Both the position numbers and the translations under genes were made by a program. A stretch of 64,000 nucleotides of DNA. It comes from Rhyzopertha dominica (Eukaryota; Arthropoda; Insecta; Coleoptera; Bostrichidae). Where the stretch lies: the NCBI GenBank assembly GCA_025024175.1, contig QCXZ01000041.1, positions 16,363,786 to 16,427,785 on the forward strand. The letters are read 5' to 3'. Of this stretch, positions 23,583 through 34,485 are shown piece by piece (position 1 is the stretch's first letter; each line of letters begins with the position of its first letter). The notes under the pieces are model-generated. The model had not been told where the DNA came from, did not search any database, and saw only the letters and a list, made by a program, of their open reading frames with translations.

Positions 23583-24342
23583 CAGTGGCGGCTGCTCAAT
23601 AGGTGCCAACGTGCCACGGCACTACCAGCAAAACTGTAGCAAAATATTTTTTAACAATCAAAAATTAAATTATAATTTATCTCAAAGTGGTTGAATTTGT
23701 GAGAACACCGGCGGAACTGCGGAACCCATTTACTCATACACGGTTACCGCCCGCGCCCAGCACCAGCATTCGATCCACTTCACGTCCGTGCCAGCTCTGA
23801 ATTGGCACGGAATCGCAGCAGTTTTTGGATCTCCGCGGGGAGCAAGAGGATGCGAGGAGTACGCAAGTTTAAGTGGATGTTCGTGCCAGTGAGTAGATTG
23901 GCACGGATATAGTTCCGGACTTCGGGGCGACAGTTTTTAGTCGACGCGCTTTAAATGCGTACGTCGAATCAGAATGAATCGAATCGCGAATTTATTGCAA
24001 CTCCTTTTTCCACGTTGACGTTGGAGGCAAAAAAGGAAGTTAAGGATTTAGGGAGGCCTATGCCTAATTTAGAATTACAATAGCAGCAGAAATGCCGAAC
24101 CAGAAAGTTTAACTGAAACTTGAAACTTGTATGAAAAAACAATTGGGTGTGACGTGCAAGCGTTTTTTGTTTTCCTGGTGTTTTGTATGGTAGAGAATCT
24201 ATATGGACAAAAAGTGGCATTAAAGATTTGGGACGTATACATTAAACTACGTATTTTATAANTTAACTCTTTAGTTTTATTGTCGTTTGTAACATTTCGA
24301 ATTTTTGGCACTACTTTTCGATACAGTCACGAGCCGCCACTG
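23583..24342. mobile_element. hAT non-autonomous element, perfect 8-bp TSD
   Basis: The left end is CAGTGGCGGCTGCTC and the right end, on the other strand, is CAGTGGCGGCTCGTGACT, an 11-bp perfect terminal inverted repeat with further matches. GTCCTAAG sits at 23575-23582 and again at 24343-24350, an exact 8-bp target duplication, which is diagnostic of hAT insertion. The 760-bp interior is GC-rich in its left half, including GTGCCA/TTGGCACGG words repeated in both orientations, and AT-rich in its right half. I see no transposase domain. The exact duplication suggests it is young relative to most elements here. It landed about 50 bp outside the foldback element. Confidence 0.88.
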
Positions 24343-24350
24343 GTCCTAAG

Positions 24351-25832
24351 CAAAAGCTAACTAGACGATCACGCCATTTTGATGCATACCAAGATTGACA
24401 TATGTTTGATTAATTGTCTAAATTTATTGGGAATTAACCTTGGGGATGTTAGAGATGATAAGCGAAAATGAATCTTATAGCACTGTAGTAAACGTTAAGG
24501 CCTACTCACAGAACATACGTAGCACGTTACTGCTAAATGCGATAATAAAAAATCGACTTTAGAAGTAAACAGGTACTGAACAGCTACGAGGACACTACCT
24601 GATGGGTATTCTCACGTTAATGATAATGACATATTTGCGTGAAAGTGCGCGTTGCCCTGTTGGTCCACTTACCTACTCGTTGGCCCTACGTTGGCTCATT
24701 GATATGTTTGTGAAACAAACCAGGTTTGGATGTAATATAGTTTATTTGCTGGTGTGCACCCTTGCCCTTCCTACAAGCCCTATCCCTTCAGTAGAAACAA
24801 AAATTCAGTTTTGAAATATTTCCAGTATTTTGCATTTTATAAAACTTTTAATAGTTGTCAATATTTTACTACAGCTCTTAAAATATTATTTTTTGTTTTC
24901 ATGGTCTACATGTTATATTCGAAATAGTTGTTAAATTGCCTTTATAGTATAAGAAACGGCAATGAATGGCTAAATTGTTGTTGATTGTTGCTCTTTAACT
25001 TTAGGTTGCTGAAAATGGAAGTTTTCATCTTCCGAAACATGTACAGCTTGTAATCATTATATTTCTTGGGGAATTGTATTCATTTATTTCATGACGTCCT
25101 CCAAAACATGGTCCTACCCAATATAGATATTTATTAAATATAACGTATTTGGATCTACGAGTAATTTCTAACTATTTCAAAACGGAGCGAGTATTGCGAA
25201 CCAATAACGTTAAACGGCCAACGTTTTAATCAAAAAGTGCTTGGCAAAAATCTGGAAAAACCTCCCCGTAAATAAAACGAAAGCCCGCAAGGCTCTTTCA
25301 ATAAAATTAATTTTTTATTGTGGGTTTTAAATGGGCCTGTTTTTCATTCATTAATAGCCGAGCGGTACAGGCGGTAATACCCCTAAATTCTGATGGTGAG
25401 CTCACTGGCGCACAATGAGAGAATAATGTAATTACTTCTCGACGGGCAATTTGTTTACGCCACTGGCGTATCCCAGGAACAATTTCCCAACTATTCCGCC
25501 GACGCAGCAACTTACACGCTGCAAAAGGACAAGGAGGCTCGGTTAGGAATGCAGGACGTAGGGGCAACAGCAATAATAAATTGCCATTTGCTAAACAAGT
25601 AAGTCATACCCGCTGTACCACGCTGGTCTAGGAAGAATGCAGCGGATGAAATTATTACATTAGATATTTTATTCCGAATATCCAATTACACTAGATATTG
25701 GGACACATTATAATGATTTCTAATAATTCCTCTGCATTTACATCTTCGGTTTAAAAATCACGGAAATAGCTTAAATGTAATAAAAATATACGTTCTCAAT
25801 AGGTCTTAACAATCATTTATCCAAATTATACT

Positions 25833-25834
<2 letters not shown>
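24351..25834. other. Mostly AT-rich; GC-richer block at 25330-25620
   Basis: 24480-24830 holds a modest GC-richer patch without a domain. 25330-25620 has a minus-strand open frame of 88 codons (25307-25573) rich in Arg, Cys and Leu, and two tRNA A-box-like words in opposite orientations (AGCCGAGCGGTACAGGCGG at 25357 and, on the minus strand, GTGGTACAGCGGG near 25607-25619). No B box accompanies them. It could be a decayed SINE pair or a conserved noncoding block. Confidence 0.35.

Positions 25835-25866
<32 letters not shown>
25835..25866. repeat. (CT)n microsatellite
   Basis: Uninterrupted CT dinucleotide run of about 15 units. Confidence 0.95.
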
Positions 25867-25867
<1 letters not shown>

Positions 25868-26324
25868 GGTAAGCGTAAGAGTTGCACGATAAAAAATTCT
25901 CAGCATTAAATGAATTTTTTTGTGTTGCTGACTGAAACAGACTGTTCAAGGGATGCATAGTTTCTTCTTCAAAGCAAGACGACTTCCGGCCAAAAAATTG
26001 GGCTCTGATTAAAAACAATCAGTGGAAGTTAGCGAATAATGAGGAAGTGCACTATCATACAACAATTTATTATTGTTCTTACACTTACACTAAATAATTA
26101 AGAGAGTGATAGCGAGAGTTGCAATCTCTTCACCTATTCGCTTCAGTTTATCCTTGTTCTCGCACAATTACAATGTAATTAACCGTAGCAATGAAAATAA
26201 CTTCAATCTTGTTCAAATAAGATTCTAAATTTTATTTTTGCTCGACTTACAGCGACTTACATGCTATTACTTTGTTACATGTAAGGATTCGAAAAATTCG
26301 GGTATCTGATTTAACGATAACGAA

Positions 26325-26450
26325 TTGTTTCCTAACGTTTCGCTAGTACGAATGGCAAGCTTCTTCAGAGGTCCTTCCATCTCCGGTGCTGGCCGTAGTC
26401 TATGTTCAGCAATTTCAACCCACGACGGCCTTTACACCCGAATCAGGACA
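26325..26450 (-). mobile_element. Penelope-like element end with CTGAAGA...GAAACG signature
   Basis: On the minus strand the sequence reads CTGAAGA, then a GC stretch that can pair AGCT with AGC, then GAAACG (plus-strand 26338-26368). This arrangement (CTGANGA, stem-loop, GAAAC) is the terminal signature I see at other Penelope-like ends in this window and matches the conserved core of hammerhead-type motifs reported in these elements. Just outside, a GACTACGGCCAGCACCGGAG segment (minus strand) looks like retroelement body. No nuclease or reverse transcriptase is attached. Confidence 0.5.
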
Positions 26451-26952
26451 ACAGTTTATCTGATTTAACTTTCTCTATTTACAAATTAAGTACGACATAC
26501 ACCAAACTATAACACTAACAAATCAATACCATTAAATGAAACAATAAATACACCACGCTCATTCAATAGTACTAAATCACATTTATCGCTTGCTGAATAG
26601 CGCTAGCAGTAGAAGTAACAATTCAATAGTACTGTGGAATCTTCAAGTACAATGGTAGATATCTAGCACGCTACTATTTGGTAAAGCGTTTTAGTTCTGA
26701 GCCCAACTAGATCGTCTAGATCACATGTCATTTTCATAAACTTATCCGACTTAAGTCAGCTTAACAATAACAATAAATATTCAACTGCATTACTTCATTT
26801 TACAAAAATACAGCCACAATAAACAGCACATTTATTTCCTCTTTTAATCATCTGCCATGTGTGAATGCACAGCTTCTATTTGACAGATGTAGCAGTGTGA
26901 TTTCGAGCCGACAGAGATGCTTATGGAATGTCGTCGCTAGATAGATAAAGTA
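26451..26952. other. AT-rich stretch, nothing recognised
   Basis: Unique AT-rich sequence between the Penelope end and the small inverted repeat. No open frame or repeat of note. Confidence 0.45.
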
Positions 26953-27093
26953 TACCGCAATTGTCCGCCATTTTAGTGCAAAATAGCAGCGGTAAATTTA
27001 AATGTTTATGTAGAAGATCAAACCTATTTGGTTTCTATGGTTTTGGTTTCATCCGCCATTTTAGTGCAAAAATATGGACAACGAATTGCGGTA
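26953..27093. repeat. 141-bp unit with inverted ends and inner direct repeats
   Basis: TACCGCAATTGTCC (26953) is mirrored by GGACAACGAATTGCGGTA (27076-27093). Just inside, CCGCCATTTTAGTGCAAAA occurs exactly twice in direct orientation (26965-26983 and 27053-27071). The combination is too regular for chance and suggests a miniature mobile element or a duplicated regulatory site. CCGCCATTTT resembles a Pho/YY1 binding core. No clear target duplication. Confidence 0.6.
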
Positions 27094-27182
27094 CTGTAAT
27101 ATATTTAGTGACTGTAGTCGTCGCGAATTCGCCGAAGTTTCCGGTATTAATAGTAAGGTATTTGTTTCTTAGTACCTATATA

Positions 27183-27531
27183 CAGGGTTTCTATAAATCA
27201 TTCATGGATCGCGCGGATATTATCGATTAAATTAAGTTTCCGCCTCTCGAGAAAGTGACGTATACCGTCATCTGTCAATTTTTCAAATATTTTGGTATAA
27301 GAAAACGCCTGGGAGTGTGTATTTTTAACATATTCTATAGTGTTTTGTGGGATAATTAACTTTAAGGTTGTAGAAAGCTCACATTTCGGAGCTGCGGTGT
27401 GACATTGAGATCTGCAAGCTTCAGTACTATCGCCGTGCATATTGTAGCTTGGCAGCAGTTCCAAAAAGGCGGCACAAAGAATTCAGAAATCAACGCCGTC
27501 CGCGTTGCATGAATCATTTATAGAAACCCTG
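27183..27531. mobile_element. 349-bp MITE with TA duplication
   Basis: The terminal inverted repeats are 24 bp with one mismatch: CAGGGTTTCTATAAAT then C or G then ATTCATG. The element is flanked by TA at 27181-27182 and 27532-27533. CAGGG ends plus TA duplication point to a mariner-superfamily MITE. Most of the interior is open on the minus strand for 88 codons (27198-27464) but encodes no recognisable domain. A partial second copy lies at 39592-39735. Confidence 0.85.
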
Positions 27532-27533
27532 TA

Positions 27534-29689
27534 CCATATATGTACATGTAGGTGGGCTTGTGGAGATGTTAGACATAGAGTAACAAAACAATAAGTGAGA
27601 GCGATAGTGAACACAAAATACCCAACAAAGCAAAAAACTCCATGCACAGCATACACTTATCACTTTAGAGAGCAACAGAAATACCTAACATGGATGCAGG
27701 ACCACCTAGCGACAAACAATTGTACCTAATGCATGTACGTGATCAATAGGTGGTATCGGCGATAATGCTATCTACCGAATGGTACGCGAACTTCTGCAAA
27801 AGGCGGCTACATCGTAGAACACACGTCACGTAAAGCAAAGTTTGTTTTGTGAACCTATAATTATTATGACTACGTTTTGATGCCGATAAGTATAAGCTAA
27901 AGTAGCATTATGTGGTACAGTTGATTTGAAGTGAGGTCCACAGACTTGTTGGCTAATTTTATTAACCTCAAAGTTACCCTTCATATATTAGCTGTTAGCA
28001 TTTACCAGAAATAAAGTGTCAAGACTTTCATGTCTCTAGTGTTTGTTAATTTAAACAGTTTAGGCCGATTTATTCGTGATAGTCAAGTTCTCCGTCTTTT
28101 CGTGGAAAAATTTCTGGCTTGTCGCACTCATTTCGAATCATAGGCGGCAAGCTTACGGAAATGCCATCCTTTCGGTATGCTGCCGAACAACCAACAACGC
28201 CACAAATTACCATTTTCACAAGATTACAGTATCAAGAAGAGTTCTTGAAAGTGAAACGCCAAACCGCCTTCAAATGATTTAAACAAAAGGTTGCTTTTAC
28301 AAGATAGCCGCCTTTTATGAACGTGCTGACGTCACGCCGATATCTCCTATAGGAGCACACAATCCGAGTTATAGATCGAGTTGTATTATAAATAGGATTT
28401 TTCTACAGGTACGTATATTACACAAAACTTCTATTAACAAATAGGTTTTAAATTGAAATACTGGACATTATTTTTGCTTCTTATGCATAGTGCTTTAAAG
28501 TTCATTTAATAATACCATCATCCAATTGATAGGCACTACAATCGATTTCATGCCTTACAGCCTGGAAGATGATGAAAAATCAGAGTAAAAAGTCAGTTTT
28601 TTTTTTAATATAGGCCGAAATTTCCTGGTCATTCTAGCCCAGTGATGTCACATATATTAAAAAAAGAAACAGCAATAATATAAAAGAGTTTATAGAATTA
28701 ATTTAATATAAGAGTTGTAGGCGATAACATTAATTTAAAACTCTTGTTCCGAAACAACCAAACATTAATCACTCAAGCATTCCGGACTAATTCCCGGAAT
28801 TCAGCAACCGAAGAATTTGTTTACCGCATCGCAAGAATTCGCATATTTTACGACGTATGTTGAGACACCTGAGGTCCTCACCGACCTTAAATATTTGCGA
28901 ATCATTTCCGGCTCAGAAGTCCGTAGGTTGAGAGCACCGACCTTGCTTTGAATATTGTATTTTTTTCCGACAATAACGAAATTTGGTGGCATCTCACGTG
29001 TAACCTCAGCAGGTAAGCCGCAATTTCAGTTAACGTTTATGAGTCATTCGCCGCTGCTGCGATGGGCGACCTTGCTTGTGCTTGTTTATAAATGACGAAG
29101 CCACAATATAACAATGGTGTCTTAATTAGAAATGTCAGCATCCTCACAAGACATTGAGTAACTCTATCAAAAGCCATCACCAATTTTTCATCAAAAAAGT
29201 TAATTAATTACTTATTTCATAATTGGGATAGCAGTATTTACATGCCCATTAGGTGTATTTGGAATGTTTTCCCTGAGACAGATGAATGGGAGCAAATTCA
29301 GAATTAGCTAACCAGAGGAGGTAAAGAGGTAATGTCGTTGTATTATATACGCAGTCATTCAAGTATTAAGAAAGAAGGGCATCAAAAATAATAAGACCCC
29401 AAAGCAGTTGCATCTTTACTGCCAGATATCGCAAGGTAACAGAATTGGTCGATTCTTGTTTGGAGTTGTCTTCATCCAATAAAATTATTTAATTAGAAAA
29501 CGTGTCTTTAAACTGACGAAACCATAAAGTATGCGGTAACAAAGGTAGTGCTTCTATACAGTAGCAACTGCAATTGAATTGAATGCTTCAAATTTTAAAA
29601 ACATTTTGAATTAACTGAATAACTCCATGGGAGAATAGGAGGACAGATGCCCTCAGTGCCATCTAACTGAATTACTTTCAAACAGGCTG
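27534..29689. other. Gene-free stretch; small GC-richer patches
   Basis: 28076-28290 carries a plus-strand open frame with a CCRTTNNATNYHFHKI segment faintly like a THAP finger start, followed at about 28325 by GTGCTGACGTCACG (CRE-like). 28800-29090 is another GC-richer patch with a minus-strand frame of 63 codons and no domain. The remainder is AT-rich. Confidence 0.35.
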
Positions 29690-31410
29690 ACTGTTTGAAT
29701 GTACTTTGCTTTACCTGTTTTATCAGATAACTCTGATGGTTGTTCCTACCTAAAAATCATTTTCAAAGAGCATCAAAATATACTGAGCTTAGAAGAGAGA
29801 AAGAAGAAAAGTGTATGCCGCGATAATGGAAATGCACGTACGTTCAAATTTAACGTGACATCTGAGGACGCTAATGCTCTCAAAGATTTTAATGCAGATA
29901 AGTCTATTACAGTTACTAGAACAAGCAAATGTTTATCCACAGTAATTTCAGGTAGAACAGATGATGAGACTAAAGTTAGTGGATGAGTAAATGAAGAAAC
30001 GTACAAAAAATCCTATTTCAAAACATTCCAAAATTACTAATAATCTCATTAAAGCTTCAAATCTTTAGAATTAGAAAAAGCCATTTTTAAGTCTTTCTGA
30101 CTGTAAAGTACCAAAATTGCACGGTTTGTCTAAAATCTATAAAACTAGTATCCCCTTAAGACGTATAGACAATACAACACTAGTTGAAGCTTTATATAGG
30201 AAAAACCCATAGCTGCATCAAAATTCTTCAGATCTTACTGATGTTATAAAAGAAATATTTTAGTTAGTTTCTTTATTTAGGGAAGTATCCATAACTGAAA
30301 CGATTAATATTATATAATCAAAACTTAGTGGAGACCTCCTAGGCAATGTGATAGCCAAATTACCACAGCGCAGATTAAAATCTACTTATATTTTAATCTA
30401 CGGTAATATTTATAAACAAAAATCAAGTTGCGCAATGGGTTTAGTATAAAGTTCTATAGTGGCCAATATGTTTATGAAAAATTTGCTGGTATAAGTATGT
30501 AGATGATATTTTTATTTGGTCCCGCGGTATCTTAAGAATTAGATATGTTTCTACACCATTTTAATGGTCAAAATCGTGATAATTCACGATGGTGTTAGAA
30601 AACGATTGCCAGTTTTAGAACACAAAAACTAACACACACAGATATTTACATGTCACAGCTTACCATCCTTCGACAGTCTTATTAACATATTACTTGCTAG
30701 AGCTCAACGAATTTCAGGCGAAAGATCATTACATCAAGATATACCGTGATAAATAATTAATACTAGTACAAAATGCTTATTGTAATAGGAATATTTGGTC
30801 AATTTTTATAAAACGACCCGACTAAATCAAGTAAATCACTACAATGCAAGTAAAGTTATGTTGGCCTGGCCTTTCGGAAAAAAAGTGAAGAGGATACTTT
30901 AAAAGCATGATACATTAATTGATAGTACATATAATAGTTTAAATAAAATTTTGTGTTTCACTAAAAATAAAGTTTATTTAGAAAGTGAAGCTGTTTACAA
31001 AATTATTTGTACTTGCGGTTACTGTTACATAGGTCACAATCACCTCAACAGGAACACATTGATTTTGACAAATTAAAAATGTTACAAAGACAACATACTA
31101 TTACAAACGTCTAATAAAGCGATATAAATTTCTGAATATATTGATCATTTCAACCTAGAGATAATCAAATTCTGAGTTAACTAAGCAATTTTGTAGTTTT
31201 CTTTCATCAATAAGTAATTCGCGTATATCTCGCACATTTCTTTCGATTTAGAATGTCAAACTGGCACGTTGTTTCTGTGACCCCTCGCTTCCTTAGTGAG
31301 TTGTTTATTTGCTCCAAGAATTTGTGTTGCACATTTTTGGAGGTTTTGTTTGATAAAGATTGTAGATGCAAACGAAACGTCAGATCAATATTTTTTGTCA
31401 GTGTTTAATA
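29690..31410 (+). pseudogene. Penelope-like retroelement (RT + GIY-YIG), near full length, broken
   Basis: Landmarks occur in the correct order on the plus strand. About 29876-29935: ALKDFNADKSITVTR, the start of the reverse transcriptase. About 30112-30170: PKLHGLSKIYKTSIPLRRI, matching the PKxYGLPKIHK hallmark of Penelope-like enzymes. About 30395-30510: GNIYKQKSSCAMGL, IVANMFMKNL and a degraded YVDD-region YFYLV. About 30625-30640: LTHTDIYM. About 30996-31034: YKIICTCGYCYIG, the GIY-YIG endonuclease core. The tail holds a GAAACGTCAG signature at 31374-31383. Intact elements use telomere-associated or nuclease-primed reverse transcription. At least six frameshifts or stops and the loss of the YxDD motif show this copy is dead. 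The first 96 codons (29699-29986) happen to be open. Confidence 0.85.
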
Positions 31411-31979
31411 AGCGAAGCAGTCTCAAAACAGCAGGCAATTCAACATAGAGGCCTTAGTATTTTTAGAGAGTAAATTTTTCGTGCAATTTAATGTAGCTTG
31501 GTTCAACATCAAGACTGTCATTCTTAAATTTTTATTACCTACATTCAAATATATTTCTATTGAAATATGGGAAACTTCCGTAAAGCACACGGAGTAATCG
31601 GCGACAAGGCCATCTGTTGTTTGAGATGGCACTAACATTTGTCTACGTGGTTTCAAGCACCGTTTTATACAATACTGAACTACTTAACACAACTATGATC
31701 AACAAAGTTGGGATAAAATACAAGAATGATGTTTTGGGTGAAAATGATAACCCTAATACAGTTAGATCTTCAGACTTCAGACAATATGATATTTGCTTAC
31801 GTAATTGGTATTTGCAAATAGCTGGACCATACCATATGAGCTCTTTTATTTCCTACAATAAACTTGCTCCGCTTAAGTCAACTTCACAACAACTATGGCT
31901 TCCGGCTGCCAACTGTGGGTAATATCATCTCGAGCCGGTAGAGGACGCTGATGCCGATAGTTTTCAGAAGTTTCTAGTA
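31411..31979. other. Unique stretch without recognised gene
   Basis: An open frame of 101 codons at 31617-31922 (plus) and one of 77 codons on the minus strand have no recognisable domain. No splice-site pair stands out. Confidence 0.4.
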
Positions 31980-32012
31980 TTATGATAATAAGTAATAATA
32001 TAATATAATATA

Positions 32013-32073
<61 letters not shown>
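31980..32073. repeat. (AAT)n microsatellite
   Basis: Imperfect at its left edge (TAATATAATA units), then an uninterrupted AAT/TAA run of more than 20 units. Confidence 0.95.
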
Positions 32074-32075
<2 letters not shown>

Positions 32076-33130
32076 GTGCCTCATTCCACTAAAATGTCAT
32101 TAAAGAGAAGAATCATACTTACTTTGATGGTATGGGGTCATATTTTTTTTTATATAAGTCACTTAATAAGGACTAAGGTAGTTTCGGAAAACGGGATTGG
32201 AATTAATATTTGACATCGGGGATGTGAAGAAATAGTGCTTTCTCTAACAAAAGTTCGGTTTTTGACTTAAAACAAAAAACTCAGATAACTCGGTTACAAA
32301 TTGAGATAAAGAATTGCGGTTTGCGGTGTTGAACTAGGTTTTTGGTGCGCTAAGCACCCCCCAAGTATTGACGTTTCTTTCTGAAAACCCGGTATACTCT
32401 GCACAAATCAAAATGTTGATTTCAGCCATTCAAAAAGAAAACCAAATCGCACATTTAAAAACGTTGACGTTAAATAAGATGCAGGTTATGAATAAAGCAA
32501 CAGCATACACAAATATAAAATACATAAAAGCAGCCACTCTCCAAGTACTTTGTTTTTCATATTATATTCTCCAACAAGAATCCCGCCATATTCATTTTCT
32601 GTACATCTTCATGCGTTGAGGATTATCTCAAACCGGCAATCAGTACAGTTACGATTCCCCATACAAGGCATTCAAGCTTTATAGCTCTCTGTAACACGGC
32701 GTACAAGTAATAAAGATTATGAGGGCATAAACTACAACGTTGTGCCGTACATCAAACACCATGGGAAAAACCAGATAACATTGACTGGGATACGTGGGAT
32801 CGAAACGCAATTTCACCTAAACGGAATTATAAGCAATGAAAAAAGTACCAAGACCTTATGGGGTTTAAAATGGCCTGAAAGCTGCAACCGATGAGATCTA
32901 GATTAACTTCAATGCGGTTGGTTGATGAACTCGATATACAAAATATACAGGGGAATCAGGAATACAAGCAAAATTCATTTTCTACTGTATAATATGTAAC
33001 TTGCAGACTTGATCTTTTATAAATAAAAAAACTATTTAGTCTTGCATTAAACTTACCACATTATAACAAATATTTAATTTTATGCATATAGCTACAAACG
33101 CTTAGCAGTACAAAATCGTAGAGAAAGATG
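32074..33130. other. AT-rich stretch, nothing recognised
   Basis: No domain or repeat pair seen. The open frame at 32368-32619 has no recognisable domain. Confidence 0.45.
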
Positions 33131-33997
33131 TGCCATAATAAAAAAACCGCTGAAAATTGCAATTCCACATCCAATTGTCAAAATGACATTTACGTTTTTA
33201 TTTCTTATACTATACGATTGGTAATTAGGTTTTGAGCATTTTTTCTCTCTACACATTTTTTCTAAGACAGTCAGCAAAAATATTTAAATTTTTAAAATCG
33301 GATTTTTTCTAAATAACTCGAAAATTATTTATTTAACAAAAAAATTACAATAGTCCTTTCTGATCAGAAATTAGATTTTCTATATAATACCAAAATTAAA
33401 AAAAAATCGTACGAGCAGGGTCCAAAATAGGTTTTTTGGGAATATTTCGAAAATGTCAAAATTTTGGATACATTTTCTAAGACACTTTTTGTGAGAAATT
33501 TTATTTCCTATCTGATGGTATTTTCATATTTTGAATATATTAAATATATTCGGAGATATTTAGGAAAAACCGTTTTCTTTAAGTGACGGTTTTTTGCTAA
33601 TATCTTCTAAACAGTTTGCTGCACCGAAAATTTATAAGAAAGAATAATACTCGCAGTTATACTACTAATCACAGACTAAAACGAAAAAAAAAATTAAAAA
33701 ATAAAAATTTTCAAAAAGGGTAGTTACCCCCCAATTTCGTCCCCTTCCAGATACCGTACTTAACCCACAAACAATAGGTCGCTTTGGGTAGTTGAGAATT
33801 ATACGTTTGCCAAATTTCAAGTTCATATATTAAGTCTTTCGAAAGTTATCGTGTATACAAACAAAACCATAGACACAGACAAGAAATTTGTTTTTTTTTG
33901 CGTTTTCGACCATTTTAAAGCGAATGAGCAAATAAAAATTTTTGTAAATATTTTTCGCGATACAATATTTCCCATGCGTTGGATGTGGAAGTAAATA
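33131..33997. repeat. Long interspersed repeat, copy 1 (partner at 58115)
   Basis: About 850 bp that matches 58115-58965 in inverted orientation at high identity (by eye well above 80 percent). Both copies are bounded on each side by TTCCACATCCAA and its complement (33162-33173 and 33979-33990 here), so the unit has short terminal inverted repeats of the form (A)CTTCCACATCCAA. On one side homology continues about 25 bp past this motif to a GCGGTTTTTT block. The interior is very AT-rich with repeated ATATTT...GGAAAAAC-like words and a GGGACGAAATTGG-like block. It is noncoding. Probably a MITE or the core of a larger DNA transposon; class unknown. Confidence 0.82.
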
Positions 33998-34382
33998 TAC
34001 CTATTAGGGAATTAGTGCTGCCTTGCCTTTTAAAACATAGAATTACTACTTTTCCCACCCCGCCAAAAAAAAAACACAATGGAGACTACCGTAGATCAAG
34101 GAACTTGTTAAATGTCTATGCATACAAATGCGATGTGTTAAGCGTTCCTGTGTGTGATGCTTTAATTTTCGCTTGGAAGTTTGTTTTGATACATACACAA
34201 AACTCGTTAATGTGCAACAGTTTAACCTCACCAGAAAGCTTTGACGAAAAATCGATGTTACGCGTTAGTTGCAGCTACTAGGACAGAAAACACCCCTAAA
34301 CTTCAACAGGTAGCTCGAGCAGGATGTTTGCTTTAATTACACAGGTACCCAGTTGAGTTAACACAAAATGGCAGTTACTTAC
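33998..34382. other. Intergenic or intronic DNA next to candidate exon
   Basis: Open frames at 33979-34281 (plus) and 34046-34231 (minus) show no domain; the former begins inside the repeat edge. No feature called. Confidence 0.4.
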
Positions 34383-34478
34383 CGTTTGCAGTAAGAGCAG
34401 TGTATTTCAGCAGCAGTCTTCCAGATCCCCATCGCTGCAGTACTTCCAAGGGTCGATCGGTCTCACGCAGCGGACACT
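34383..34478 (-). CDS. Candidate host coding exon, 96 bp (Ras-association-like peptide)
   Basis: On the minus strand this block is preceded by an acceptor ending TTTACAG (complement of 34479-34485) and followed by a donor GTAAGTAACTG (complement of 34372-34382), close to consensus on both sides. It is much GC-richer than its surroundings, exactly 96 nt long, and open in one frame only (the other two have stops). Read in phase 1 at both edges it gives CPLRETDRPLEVLQRWGSG and then RLLLKYTALTAN. The pattern RETDRPLEVLQRWG...LLLKY resembles the segment of Ras-association/ubiquitin-like domains in which ERPL-x-VL-x-x-WG precedes the final strand. That domain call is an inference from pattern memory; the exon call rests on splice sites, phase symmetry and composition. 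If real, most of the window's AT-rich DNA may be introns of this minus-strand gene. No neighbouring exon was identified. Confidence 0.5.
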
Positions 34479-34485
34479 CTGTAAA

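Noticed and set aside
25350..25620. Two tRNA-like genes in inverted orientation
   Set aside because: Only A-box-like words are present; no B boxes or foldable cloverleaf.
27198..27464. 88-codon minus-strand gene
   Set aside because: Lies wholly within the 349-bp MITE and has no domain; the element is non-autonomous.
28076..28282. THAP-finger exon (CCRTTNNATNYHFHKI)
   Set aside because: The resemblance is limited to a short segment; the Cys spacing is not that of THAP domains and the frame closes early.
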